Source: Pseudomonas profundi
GTDB taxonomy: Bacteria > Pseudomonadota > Gammaproteobacteria > Pseudomonadales > Pseudomonadaceae
Length of the DNA stretch: 64,000 nt
Direction of reading: 5' to 3'
Assembly (NCBI RefSeq): GCF_008638305.1
Contig: NZ_VTPZ01000015.1
Coordinates: 39,230-103,229, forward strand
The notes below the pieces were generated by a model. That model was given only the letters and a program-made list of their open reading frames with translations. It ran no database searches and was not told the origin of the DNA. A program made the translations under genes and the position numbers. Every line of letters starts with the position of its first letter. Position 1 is the first letter of the stretch. Positions 8,857 to 16,743 of the stretch are shown here, in pieces.

Positions 8857-9180
8857 TCAGCAGTCGCAGCGGGTGGATTCGGAAACCTCGCACACTCCGC
8901 CTTGGCAGCAATGCTCGGTCAGGTAGCCGATCAGGCCGTTCATGTGGTCGTATTCGGCGCGATAGATCAGGTTGCGGCCTTGCTGCTCGATGCTGACGAG
9001 GCCGGCGTGGGCCAGTTCCTTCAGATGGAAGGACAAGGTGTTGCGGGCCACGTCGAGCTGGTCGGCCAGCACGCTGGGCGTGAGTCCTTCCGGGCCGGCG
9101 ACGACCAGGGCGCGGAACACACGCAGGCGCTGGGTGTGCGCCAAGGCGCTCAGGGCGGAAACGGCTTGATCTTCGTTCAT
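8857..9180 (-). CDS. arsR: ArsR-family As(III)-responsive repressor
   Basis: A 107-aa winged-helix repressor. The recognition-helix region is SVLADQLDVARNTLSFHLKEL. The metalloid site is C-terminal: Cys91-Cys92 and Cys97 (HCCQGGVC), an arrangement like the As(III) site of Acidithiobacillus ferrooxidans ArsR, plus Cys105 and Cys107. The ATG at 9180 fits family length; an ATG at 9198 would add six residues. No good ribosome-binding site precedes it, and a -10-like element ends only 5 bp upstream, so the mRNA may be leaderless. Confidence 0.9.
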   Translation of the reverse strand: MNEDQAVSALSALAHTQRLRVFRALVVAGPEGLTPSVLADQLDVARNTLSFHLKELAHAGLVSIEQQGRNLIYRAEYDHMNGLIGYLTEHCCQGGVCEVSESTRCDC

Positions 9181-9185
9181 GATTC

Positions 9186-9208
9186 GATAGTACAACAATT
9201 ATTGAATT
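9186..9208 (-). promoter_or_regulatory. ars promoter and probable ArsR operator
   Basis: The AT-rich gap before arsR contains TACTAT on the minus strand (9186-9191) as a possible -10 element and the palindrome CAATTATTG (9196-9204) next to it. Overlap of a small palindrome with the promoter is the usual ArsR arrangement. The -35 element is not clear. Confidence 0.45.
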
Positions 9209-9905
9209 AATGGATAAGAATCAGCGGGCAAGTCATTCATGGCTTCGCGGCATACCGCCGTCGAGTTCTTGGACTATGTTCCGCGCATCACGCCCATCAA
9301 AGTCATCGCGGCAGCAAGATGCTTCTATCAAGAGCGGCGGATGCCTTCTCGCACCACGGACTAGTTCAAGGGAAGGCAGGATGCCTAGCGGGCGATAGAA
9401 CTGCACTGCATCCTGATGCGATGTGACCATGTTTGGCCCACACCGCAGGCGCGTGAACGCAAAGTGCGTTGGATTGAACCAAGCAAAATGCTTCGCCGCA
9501 AGATGCTATGTCGATATATCAGGATGCCGAAACAAGCATGACATGCGCGGATTTCTCCAGGTCCCTCTGGACGTGGAGCAGCGGATGCAATCCCCTGCGC
9601 CTTGTGAAACCGTGGGGATATCAGACCATATCGAATCGGTCTTGATGTGCTTGACGCACCCCATGACGCTGGCACCGTGAGCGCAATTGTCGAGCGTGCT
9701 TCTTCCTTATTACTCGACGGACCGGCAACTGGTCAATTCTTGCATATCGAGCAAGAGAGAACCACCTGTGACGGGTGCCATGATCTCTTCCGTCCATGTT
9801 CCAGGGCATCGCCCCAGGCATCAGCCACAGGCATAACGAAAAAACAGCCCCTTGGTGGGGCAAGAAGGAGCCGGTGATGTAGCGCTTCCGAAAGGAGACG
9901 AAAAC
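9209..9905. other. 697-nt stretch without a recognisable gene
   Basis: No reading frame here has a ribosome-binding site and recognisable protein features. It contains a minus-strand terminator-like hairpin (9839-9861: GCCCC, 5-nt loop, GGGGC, then a T-rich tract), an AAGCA/TGCTT inverted repeat (9481-9493) and an AGACC/GGTCT inverted repeat near 9622. It separates the ars cargo from the regulatory module and should hold the promoter of the next gene. Confidence 0.5.
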
Positions 9906-10652
9906 ATGCACAAGGAGCCACCACTATCAAAGGTGTTCTATCGTCCCATCGAAGCTGCCATACGGTGGGCTGGGTTGTTGCGGTACGAAGCGGTGATCGT
10001 CGCATCGATCGCATCACCGCGTTGTCTGCCGCAGATGTTGGACTGCCCGCGATGGAACGAGTGTCGGCTGTACTCGGAACGCATCTACGACGGTATCCTC
10101 AACGCCGAACTACCCTTCGGCAAGAACGGGATCACACTTAATGACCCAGATCTGGTGAGTTCACTCGATCTGACCGTCCGCCATGTCGATCTGAAGCGGT
10201 GGATGCGCACCCACTATCCCGAGCATCGGCCGGGATTTCTGTTCAGTCGCGGCGAGCGCATGGTGCATCCCTTCATCACCATCGAGACAGGACAGGCAAT
10301 CCTGCTGGAACGGCTGGCTCTGCAGGCCGCGCTGGACCATAGCCGACGCGAGATGCGCGAACTGCAACAGCAACACGAAGTCTTGCTAAAGCAGTCCGCC
10401 GTACTGCTGGCTCCCAAGCAGTGCGTGATCAGTGATCGGGCGGAAACTACATACCTGAACATCATCGGCGGCATGCTGACGCTGATGCTGAGCCAATCCC
10501 CATCCGGCGTGCCGTACTCCAGCTTCAAGACGCAGGAGGCCATCGTCACCGCATTGCTCGCCCACTATGGCGGCACCATGGGCATCACGGAGCGAACCTT
10601 GAACGGCAAGTTCGCCAATGCCAGGAAGAATGTCCGTAGCGCAGCCGCGTGA
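9906..10652 (+). CDS. bisR: BisR-like regulator of ICE transfer competence
   Basis: A 248-aa soluble protein assigned mainly by position and size: it lies directly upstream of alpA in the same direction, where ICEclc carries bisR (about 251 aa), whose product activates the alpA promoter and starts the bistable transfer-competence programme. A predicted coiled stretch (residues 135-175, MRELQQQHEVLLKQ) precedes a C-terminal helical segment with IIGGMLTLML and a GITERTLNGKFANARK ending that looks DNA-binding. The start has a strong AAAGGAGA 8 nt upstream. No catalytic motif is visible. Confidence 0.6.
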   Translation: MHKEPPLSKVFYRPIEAAIRWAGLLRYEAVIVASIASPRCLPQMLDCPRWNECRLYSERIYDGILNAELPFGKNGITLNDPDLVSSLDLTVRHVDLKRWMRTHYPEHRPGFLFSRGERMVHPFITIETGQAILLERLALQAALDHSRREMRELQQQHEVLLKQSAVLLAPKQCVISDRAETTYLNIIGGMLTLMLSQSPSGVPYSSFKTQEAIVTALLAHYGGTMGITERTLNGKFANARKNVRSAAA

Positions 10653-10683
10653 ATTCTTCCATCTTGTATGTGCAGTCGCGGAG

Positions 10684-10756
10684 ATTGCATTTGCAATGTT
10701 TTTCCGCAGCCATGTCTATTGAATAGAGGTCACGCCAACAAACGCTACTGAGCGTT
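10684..10756 (+). promoter_or_regulatory. alpA promoter region with two inverted repeats
   Basis: The 118-bp gap between the BisR-like gene and alpA holds two palindromes: ATTGCA-TT-TGCAAT (10684-10697) and AACGCT-ACTG-AGCGTT (10741-10756), the latter directly before the alpA ribosome-binding site. In ICEclc the alpA promoter is the BisR target and is re-activated by BisDC. These palindromes are the obvious candidate sites; binding is inferred. Confidence 0.5.
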
Positions 10757-10770
10757 CAGGAGTGACCGCC

Positions 10771-10983
10771 ATGTCGCAAATACCTGTACTGCCACCGCAC
10801 GAGCGCCGCATCCTGCGGCTCGATGAAGTTGAAGCGAAGTCCGGCTTCAAACGCGCCCACATCTACAACCTGATGAAGAAGCGCCAGTTTCCGCAGGCGT
10901 TGCGCCTGGGCGTGCGCGCCGTGGGCTGGGATTCGGTCGAGATCGACCAGTGGATCGCCGAACGCCTCAACAACCGGACCTGA
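10771..10983 (+). CDS. alpA: AlpA-family excisionase/regulator
   Basis: A 70-aa winged-helix MerR-like protein of the AlpA family. The core ILRLDEVEAKSGFKRAHIYNLMKKRQFPQALRLG and VGWDSVEIDQWIAER are characteristic. AlpA proteins act as small DNA-binding regulators or excisionases. The ATG at 10771 is used because CAGGAGTGACC precedes it. It opens the alpA-parA-shi-bisD-bisC operon known from ICEclc, followed 42 nt later by parA. Confidence 0.9.
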   Translation: MSQIPVLPPHERRILRLDEVEAKSGFKRAHIYNLMKKRQFPQALRLGVRAVGWDSVEIDQWIAERLNNRT

Positions 10984-11025
10984 CCCGCTCCCCCTCGATT
11001 TTCCCATCGCCAAACGGAGAGCGCC

Positions 11026-11901
11026 ATGCAGGTCGTATCCATAATTTCAACGAAAGGCGGCGTAGGCAAGACGACTACGGCCGCCAACCTCGGCGGCCTC
11101 GCCGCGGACGCGGGGCTGCGTGTGCTGCTGCTCGATCTCGACGTGCAGCCGACCTTGTCGTCCTATTACGAGCTGGCACACCGCGCTGCCGGCGGTATCT
11201 ATGAGTTGCTGGCGTTCAACGAACGCGCCCTCGATCAGTTGGTGTCCCGCACCATCATCGCGGGCCTGGACCTGGTGCTCTCGAACGATCACCGGGGTGA
11301 ACTGAACACGTTGCTACTGCACGCGCCAGACGGACGCCTGAGACTGCGGCACCTGCTGCCGGCGCTGGCGCCGCTTTATGACCTGGTGCTGATCGACACC
11401 CAGGGTGCACGCTCGGTGCTGTTGGAGATGGCGGTGCTCGCCTCTGACCTGGCGCTGTCGCCCGTGACCCCGGAAATTCTCGCTGCCCGCGAACTGCGAC
11501 GCGGCACCATGCAGTTGCTGGAGGACATCGCGCCATACCGGCACCTCGGCATCGAACCGCCATCCCTGCACCTGCTCATCAATCGCGTCCACCCCGTGTC
11601 CGCGAATGCACGGATGATCCAGCAGGCGCTGCGCGACCTGTTCCAGGACCATGCCGGCATATGCGTGCTGGGCACCGACGTGCCGGCCATCGAGGCCTAT
11701 CCGCGCGCCGCAACCCGCGGCCTGCCGGTGCATCGCGTCGAGCATCGCCAGCCGCCGGGCAGAGTTGCGCCCGCCGCGCTCGACACCATGCGCGCGCTCG
11801 CCGGCGAACTGTTCCCACAGTGGCAAGACAGATTTGCCCTCGTGTCCGGCCGTCCTCCTCGTTCCATTGAAACCGGGAGGTCACATGGCGAACGCACATG
11901 A
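11026..11901 (+). CDS. parA: ParA/Soj-type partition ATPase
   Basis: A 291-aa deviant Walker A ATPase: STKGGVGKTTTAANL near residues 8-22, Walker A' LLLDLDVQPTLS and Walker B LVLIDTQGA. In this ICE family it stabilises the excised element and, with the next gene, affects growth of transfer-competent cells in ICEclc. The C-terminal 25 residues are variable. Its end overlaps the start of the next gene by 17 nt. Confidence 0.93.
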   Translation: MQVVSIISTKGGVGKTTTAANLGGLAADAGLRVLLLDLDVQPTLSSYYELAHRAAGGIYELLAFNERALDQLVSRTIIAGLDLVLSNDHRGELNTLLLHAPDGRLRLRHLLPALAPLYDLVLIDTQGARSVLLEMAVLASDLALSPVTPEILAARELRRGTMQLLEDIAPYRHLGIEPPSLHLLINRVHPVSANARMIQQALRDLFQDHAGICVLGTDVPAIEAYPRAATRGLPVHRVEHRQPPGRVAPAALDTMRALAGELFPQWQDRFALVSGRPPRSIETGRSHGERT

Positions 11902-12145
11902 ACTGGCCCGCGGCCACAAACGGCTGCGCGCCCTGATTGAGTTTGCGGTGAGCGAAGGCTGGCACGTCAAGCGCACACGGGGCGGACACCTCAAGTTCAC
12001 CAAGGCCGGCTGCGCCGCCATCTACACCAGCTCAACAGCGAGCGACTACCGGGCGGATCTCAACGCCCGTGCACAGATCCGCCGCGCCGAGCGCGAGGCC
12101 CGCATGGCCCGGGCCGTCAACGCCGAGGGATGTGGTCATGGCTGA
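11885..12145 (+). CDS. HicA-like small protein, position of ICEclc shi
   Basis: An 86-aa basic protein. Residues 10-50 (KRLRALIEFAVSEGWHVKRTRGGHLKFTK) resemble the double-stranded-RNA-binding-like fold of HicA mRNA interferases, where a histidine in the G-x-H context is catalytic, but no HicB partner is present. In ICEclc the gene between parA and the ParB-like gene is shi, which together with parA inhibits cell division. The start has GGGAGGT 4 nt upstream. The end overlaps the next gene by 8 nt. Confidence 0.65.
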   Translation: MANAHELARGHKRLRALIEFAVSEGWHVKRTRGGHLKFTKAGCAAIYTSSTASDYRADLNARAQIRRAEREARMARAVNAEGCGHG

Positions 12146-13802
12146 GATGACCTCCCAGGACATGGCCGGCAAGCTGCTTGCCGCCGGGTTCGAGCGCAGT
12201 GGGCCATCGGCCACGGCCTTGAGCGACCCGATCGCCGACACGCCGATGGTCGTGACGCTGGACCAGTTGCGGCCCTACGACCACGACCCCCGCAAAAAGC
12301 GCAACTCGGCCTACGATGAAATCAAGGCCTCCATCCGAGAGCGCGGCCTGGACGCGGCGCCAGCGATCACACGCCGTCCTGGCGAGGCGCACTACATCAT
12401 CCGCAACGGCGGCAACACCAGGCTGGCGATCCTGCGTGAACTCTGGGCGGAGACCAAGGACGAACGCTTCTTCCGCATATCGTGCCTGTTCCGGCCGTGG
12501 CCTGCGCGCGGAGAGATCGTCGCCCTGACCGGGCACCTCGCCGAGAACGAACTACGCGGCGGCCTCACGTTCATCGAGCGCGCCCTGGGCGTCGAGAAAG
12601 CCCGCGAGTTCTATGAGGCTGAAAGCGGCACCACCCTGAGCCAGTCCGAGCTGGCCCGCCGCCTGGCCGCCGACGGCTTCCCAGTCCAGCAGTCGCACAT
12701 CAGCCGCATGGCTGACGCGGTGCGCTACCTGCTGCCCGCGATCCCGACCGTCCTATACGGGGGCCTCGGCCGCCACCAGGTCGAGCGGCTGTCGGTCATG
12801 CGCAAAGCCAGCGAACGCACGTGGGAGCACTATGCCAAAGGCCGCTCCCTGCCGCTGGACTTCGACAGCTTCTTTCTGGAGGCGCTGTCGCAATTTGATG
12901 TCCAGCCCGACGAGTTCTCGCCGCCGCGTGTGCAGGACGAGTTGATCGGTCAGATGTCCGAGCTGCTGGGCATCGACTACGACGTGCTCGCCTTGGACCT
13001 GACCGAATCCGAGAGCCGCCACCGCGCCCTGGTCAGCGACCCAACCCCGCCATCGGCGCCGCCGGCATTGCCCGAGCCTGGGGCCATCGCACGGCCGCCG
13101 ATCGAACCGGCACCGCCCCCCACTACAACTGCACCTTCTGCGGGCCACTCTGCCGACGCGCCGACAAGGCCCCGGGACGATGGGGCCCCGAGCGAGGCAT
13201 CCGCAGCCAGCCCTGCGGCAGCGAATGGCGGTCTGCTTGACGAGCACATCATCTCTCCGGCACCCACGACGGAGCGGCTCCAGTCCATCCAGCGCATGGT
13301 CGCCGACCAGTTGGGCGATGCGCTGCCGCCCGACTTCTCGGCCAACGTCTTGCAGTCGATTCCCGTGCAGGCCGGTGGCCTCTATCCCATCTCGGACATC
13401 TGGTATATCGACCCTGGCCTCGACACACCCGACCGCCTGCGCATCCACATCGCGCAGTTCGCGCGCGAGATCGCGGGCGAGGCCGACCTGGACGCGTGTG
13501 TCGAGGATCGTTCTGATGGCATCGGGTTCACGTGTCGTGCCCCAGCCCAGGCTTCGTCGCCGCTCGCACGCGCCGTGCTCGCACTACTGGTTTCCCTGGC
13601 CGGTCAGCAGCCAGCCGGCGTCGGCTTGGACAGCGGGCAACTCATCACAGACCTGCCAGCGCTGTTGCACGGCCAGGGTCAACGTCGTGACGGCGGGGCC
13701 CGGCGATTGAGCGACACCGCGCTGGTCAAGCTGTTTCGTCTGCTGCGGCTGGCCCGGCGCCTGCTGGATCTGGAAGCCGGCGCTGTCGGTTCTGGGATCT
13801 GA
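12138..13802 (+). CDS. bisD: ParB-family protein of PFGI-1-class ICEs (BisD-like)
   Basis: A 554-aa ParB-like protein (TIGR03764 type). The N-terminal ParB/Srx domain spans residues 35-150 (DQLRPYDHDPRKKRN, EAHYIIRNGGNTRLAIL), followed by a KorB-like helix-turn-helix (residues 165-200, TTLSQSELARRLAADGFPVQQSHISRM), a long Pro/Ala-rich linker (residues 300-375) and a C-terminal domain. In ICEclc this gene is bisD; with BisC it is the master activator of late transfer genes. Start chosen at the ATG at 12138, inside the end of the previous gene. Confidence 0.88.
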   Translation: MAEMTSQDMAGKLLAAGFERSGPSATALSDPIADTPMVVTLDQLRPYDHDPRKKRNSAYDEIKASIRERGLDAAPAITRRPGEAHYIIRNGGNTRLAILRELWAETKDERFFRISCLFRPWPARGEIVALTGHLAENELRGGLTFIERALGVEKAREFYEAESGTTLSQSELARRLAADGFPVQQSHISRMADAVRYLLPAIPTVLYGGLGRHQVERLSVMRKASERTWEHYAKGRSLPLDFDSFFLEALSQFDVQPDEFSPPRVQDELIGQMSELLGIDYDVLALDLTESESRHRALVSDPTPPSAPPALPEPGAIARPPIEPAPPPTTTAPSAGHSADAPTRPRDDGAPSEASAASPAAANGGLLDEHIISPAPTTERLQSIQRMVADQLGDALPPDFSANVLQSIPVQAGGLYPISDIWYIDPGLDTPDRLRIHIAQFAREIAGEADLDACVEDRSDGIGFTCRAPAQASSPLARAVLALLVSLAGQQPAGVGLDSGQLITDLPALLHGQGQRRDGGARRLSDTALVKLFRLLRLARRLLDLEAGAVGSGI

Positions 13803-13817
13803 GCGAGGGAGGCCTGC

Positions 13818-14378
13818 ATGTCCGCACCGAACCCACTCAACCAGGCCGTCATCGCGCAGGCACTCTACGACCTACGCAACGGGCAACTGCGTCGCTGCAA
13901 GGCGATGGGGTTCGGCGAGGAAGAGCTGGATGCGCTCAAGCATCCGGCGCTGATCAGCGTGCTGGCCAATGCCAACGTCTCCTGGTGCTCTGTCTCGGTG
14001 AACCGGGAAGTGCTCCGGCGATTGCTCAAACAGGCGCAGGACGTGGAGAAGGAGATCGCCACCGTCGATCGCATGCTGCGCCTGGGTGCCAGTACCGAAA
14101 TGGTGAGCCGCTTCTACGGGCTGACACATCAGGAAGTCGCACTTCGGCGCGAAGTTCTCGGCCTGCCCAAACGCAAGGGGCGCCATCCGGTTCTGGACGA
14201 GGAGCAGGACACCGAGCTGTGGCGGCGCTGGAAGGTCGTGACCAGCAGCAGGAACGTCGAGCTGGAGGATGAGACCTCGGTTCTTGATGCGGCAATGGAC
14301 CTCGCCGAAGGCATGGAGCTGCCGCTGTCGGTGGTCTGGGCTGCGATCAAGAACTGGATCGATCAGGGACTGGGTTGA
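13818..14378 (+). CDS. bisC: DUF2857 protein (BisC-like activator subunit)
   Basis: A 186-aa DUF2857 protein. A central helix-turn-helix-like segment (LRLGASTEMVSRFYGLTHQEVALRREVLGLP, residues 87-117) and two conserved cysteines are visible. The ICEclc counterpart BisC has remote similarity to FlhC and acts with BisD to switch on late ICE promoters. AGGGAGG lies 6 nt before the ATG. It ends the alpA-led operon, 3 nt before the replication-protein gene, so the two modules may be co-transcribed. Confidence 0.8.
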   Translation: MSAPNPLNQAVIAQALYDLRNGQLRRCKAMGFGEEELDALKHPALISVLANANVSWCSVSVNREVLRRLLKQAQDVEKEIATVDRMLRLGASTEMVSRFYGLTHQEVALRREVLGLPKRKGRHPVLDEEQDTELWRRWKVVTSSRNVELEDETSVLDAAMDLAEGMELPLSVVWAAIKNWIDQGLG

Positions 14379-14381
14379 ATC

Positions 14382-15632
14382 ATGGCCGTGGACGACGCTG
14401 CACCACGAGCACCACGCCAAGGTCCGGTCGCCCTCGCTGATCTGTTCGACAGCGCGCTGAAAGACCTTGCACCGAAACCTCGCCCACTAGCACCGGCTCC
14501 CGCCTTCGCATCCGCGACGTCTCCTGTGTCTGCAACCGGCGACGGTTTCCTGTTCAGTGGAAATCGGCACGAGAGCGTGCCGCGACGGCTGTTCCTCGAC
14601 CGACGCCTGACGCCGCTGGAACGCAATGCCTGGCAAGTCTTCCGGATGATGCTCAACGAGGATGGCGTCACGGCGTTTCCGACGTATGAGCAACTTCGCC
14701 CGTGGCTCGCGTCAATGCCCTGCGCCGGACAGGCCTCCCACGAGACCGTGGCACGGGCGCTGACGCTGTTGCGCCTGACGCGCTGGTTGAGTCTCGTGCG
14801 CCGCAGGCGCGACCCCAAGACCGGGCGCATCCTCGGCAACCTCTACGTCCTGCACGATGAGCCCCTGACCCCGTTCGAGGCGATGCAGCTCGACCCGGAC
14901 TACCTGCAGCTCGTCAGCCAAGCCCTGGGCCATTCGGCCAGGGCCGTTCAGGTCGTGGGCTTGCACACGCTCAATGAGATCGCCGAAGACCCGCTGCTGT
15001 CTGGCCGCATGCTGCCCTCGCGGCTGCAGGTCCTTGCCGAACGCCTCGCAAGCCAAGGCATTGGGTCGCAGGAGAGTTATCCACAGGAGGACACGGTTCA
15101 CGATTCCGAAGAAGGGGCGCCGAGCCTTCTTCGGAATTCTGATCGGCCCTCTTCGGATTCCGAAGCAGGGCCAAAACACGCAGCAGACGGCGCTCTTCGG
15201 AATCCGAAACAGGACCGTACTGTACGTAGTAGTCGTATTAATGAAGTACGTACTACCGCGCGTGAGCGTGGGCAGGCGCGCGCGATGCCGGGAGTTCGTC
15301 TGCCTGATCGCTTTCTCGGCTTGAAAGATGAACAGCAGGCCGGCGCCATGGTGGCATTGCAGCAGGTCGATGCCCCGCTACGCCAGGCCGTGCTGGACGA
15401 ATGGGCGGATCGCTGTCGTGGCAGCACCATCCGCAACCCGGCAGGCTACCTGTTCGGCATCATCCAACGTGCCATCCGTGGCGAGTTCAACGCATGGGCC
15501 AGGCAAGCTGGGTCAGCACCGCCACCTGCCCCTGCACGAGATGCACCGCCTGAGCCACCGCGCAATGTAGTTCCGCCCGAGGTAGCCCGGCAGCACATCG
15601 ACCGGCTGCGCGACCTTCTGCGCAGTAGCTGA
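14382..15632 (+). CDS. STY4528-family ICE replication protein
   Basis: A 416-aa protein of the STY4528 family of pathogenicity-island/ICE replication proteins. A conserved N-terminal half (residues 45-230, RRLFLDRRLTPLERNAWQVF and HETVARALTLLRLTRW, a winged-helix pattern) and a C-terminal segment (DEWADRCRGSTIRNPAGYLFGIIQRA) flank a hydrophilic linker (residues 230-300). The linker DNA carries a DnaA box, inverted repeats and an AT-rich segment, described separately as a possible origin. Translation probably depends on re-initiation, since the gene starts 3 nt after DUF2857 and lacks a good ribosome-binding site. Confidence 0.85.
   Translation: MAVDDAAPRAPRQGPVALADLFDSALKDLAPKPRPLAPAPAFASATSPVSATGDGFLFSGNRHESVPRRLFLDRRLTPLERNAWQVFRMMLNEDGVTAFPTYEQLRPWLASMPCAGQASHETVARALTLLRLTRWLSLVRRRRDPKTGRILGNLYVLHDEPLTPFEAMQLDPDYLQLVSQALGHSARAVQVVGLHTLNEIAEDPLLSGRMLPSRLQVLAERLASQGIGSQESYPQEDTVHDSEEGAPSLLRNSDRPSSDSEAGPKHAADGALRNPKQDRTVRSSRINEVRTTARERGQARAMPGVRLPDRFLGLKDEQQAGAMVALQQVDAPLRQAVLDEWADRCRGSTIRNPAGYLFGIIQRAIRGEFNAWARQAGSAPPPAPARDAPPEPPRNVVPPEVARQHIDRLRDLLRSS
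15077..15255 (+). other. candidate replication origin inside the STY4528 gene
   Basis: Seen directly: a perfect DnaA box TTATCCACA (15077-15085); a 13-bp perfect inverted repeat ATTCCGAAGAAGG/CCTTCTTCGGAAT (15103-15115, 15125-15137); two palindromes of the same core, CTTCGGATTCCGAAG (15151-15165) and TTCGGAATCCGAA (15196-15208), giving four occurrences of the TTCGGAATC-like half; then an AT-richer stretch with two TACGTA sites (about 15219-15255). DnaA box, iteron-like repeats and an AT-rich segment inside a replication gene are the layout of plasmid origins. Function is inferred. Confidence 0.6.
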
Positions 15633-15680
15633 GCGCGACGAGCGACAAGGGCGTGAAGCAGACGCCCGTGGCCGTCAGTA

Positions 15681-15700
15681 GAGCTATCCCCTGGGGATAG
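15681..15700. repeat. palindrome copy 1 (CTATCCCC-T-GGGGATAG)
   Basis: First of three copies of a GAGCTATCCCC-centred palindrome. Its right flank diverges (ATGTG instead of CTC), so only 8-bp arms pair. It lies 283 nt before the TIGR03761 gene in a 331-nt gap that holds no gene. Confidence 0.8.
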
Positions 15701-15823
15701 ATGTGATGCAAGGCGTAACACCGAAAGACACAGGCTGGGTGCTTCTGTCCACGGTGCTGCAGTGGCGTCCGGTTCCTGAGCGCACCCACCATCTGCGCGA
15801 GCAGCGCTCTGTGGCGTTTGATG

Positions 15824-15846
15824 GAGCTATCCCCTGGGGATAGCTC
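15824..15846. repeat. palindrome copy 2, perfect 23-mer
   Basis: Arms GAGCTATCCCC and GGGGATAGCTC around a central T, perfectly symmetric. It lies 140 nt upstream of the TIGR03761 gene, in its probable promoter region. A dimeric DNA-binding protein is the natural reader; the ligand is unknown. Confidence 0.85.
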
Positions 15847-15963
15847 GCATTGCGGGCCGCCACCACCACGACAACCGGGGACCAGTTCATTTCGGTTTGT
15901 TGACTGACTGCCTTCCGCTGCATGCCGATCCTGACCGCTCCTTTTCCCAAGCGAGCGGACACC

Positions 15964-16743
15964 ATGGCAACCAACGAACCTCTGCAACTCAATCTCGGCT
16001 CTTTGCGCAGCGCGATGTCGCTGACGCTTCACACCCACCACGCATCGCGCATCTGGCATGGCCGCGCCGCCGCCGAGGGGCGACCCGGCATCGTCGGCCT
16101 GAACGGCTACATCGCCGTGATGAACAAGATGAAGCGCGGCTCGGAACAGGATGACCCGTACAGCGACTGGTGGATGTTGCGCATCGAGGAAAAGCTCGAC
16201 CAGGCCAAGACCACGTTGCAATCGCTGCGCGAGCAGGTGGACCAGGCATTGGCCGGCGTGCCAGCGGCGTTGAGCCTGGGCGAGAACCTCAACGTGCAAC
16301 CGGTGAAGCTCCCCTTGTTCGTGAACGCGCAGCTCGGCTTTGCCGCGGTCTATCTCCTGGCCGACTATGACGACATCGCCCGCAAGCTGATCCTCGCCCA
16401 TCACACCGCGCTGATCGATCGCTCGACATTGGAGCGGTGGCTCAACGAAGGCGCTCACACGCTGCGCAGCCTGTTCAGCCTGGCCCAGCAGTACCGCTAC
16501 TCGGGATGCACCCGCGACGACTTCGCGGCCAAGAACGCCGCAGCGCGGGCGGCGCTGGAGAAGTTCGGCGACTTGCCGCAGGACGTGCTCGAAGGCGCTC
16601 GCCGCTCGAAGTTTGCGCCGCCCGTCGTGCGCCGCGGCCTGCAACAGCGCAGTGATAGCGCTGCCGCAGCCGCACCTCCCAGCGACGAAGGCACTGCCGC
16701 CGATCCGGCCGAGGCCAGCACCGGCGAGGACGAACAGGCATGA
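15964..16743 (+). CDS. PFL_4669-family ICE protein (TIGR03761)
   Basis: A 259-aa soluble protein of the TIGR03761 family found only in ICEs of this class. Residues 1-110 (LGSLRSAMSLTLHTHHASRIWHGR and IVGLNGYIAVMNKMKRGSEQDDPYSDWWMLRIEEKL) are its conserved core; the last 40 residues are Ala/Pro-rich. By position it may correspond to ICEclc InrR, whose promoter marks transfer-competent cells; this is inferred from synteny with ssb and topB. The start at 15964 begins the conserved sequence but has only a weak ribosome-binding site. Confidence 0.85.
   Translation: MATNEPLQLNLGSLRSAMSLTLHTHHASRIWHGRAAAEGRPGIVGLNGYIAVMNKMKRGSEQDDPYSDWWMLRIEEKLDQAKTTLQSLREQVDQALAGVPAALSLGENLNVQPVKLPLFVNAQLGFAAVYLLADYDDIARKLILAHHTALIDRSTLERWLNEGAHTLRSLFSLAQQYRYSGCTRDDFAAKNAAARAALEKFGDLPQDVLEGARRSKFAPPVVRRGLQQRSDSAAAAAPPSDEGTAADPAEASTGEDEQA

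Noticed and set aside
10771..10983. AlpA as evidence of a prophage
   Set aside because: No phage structural or lysis genes are present; AlpA is in the ICE regulatory operon.
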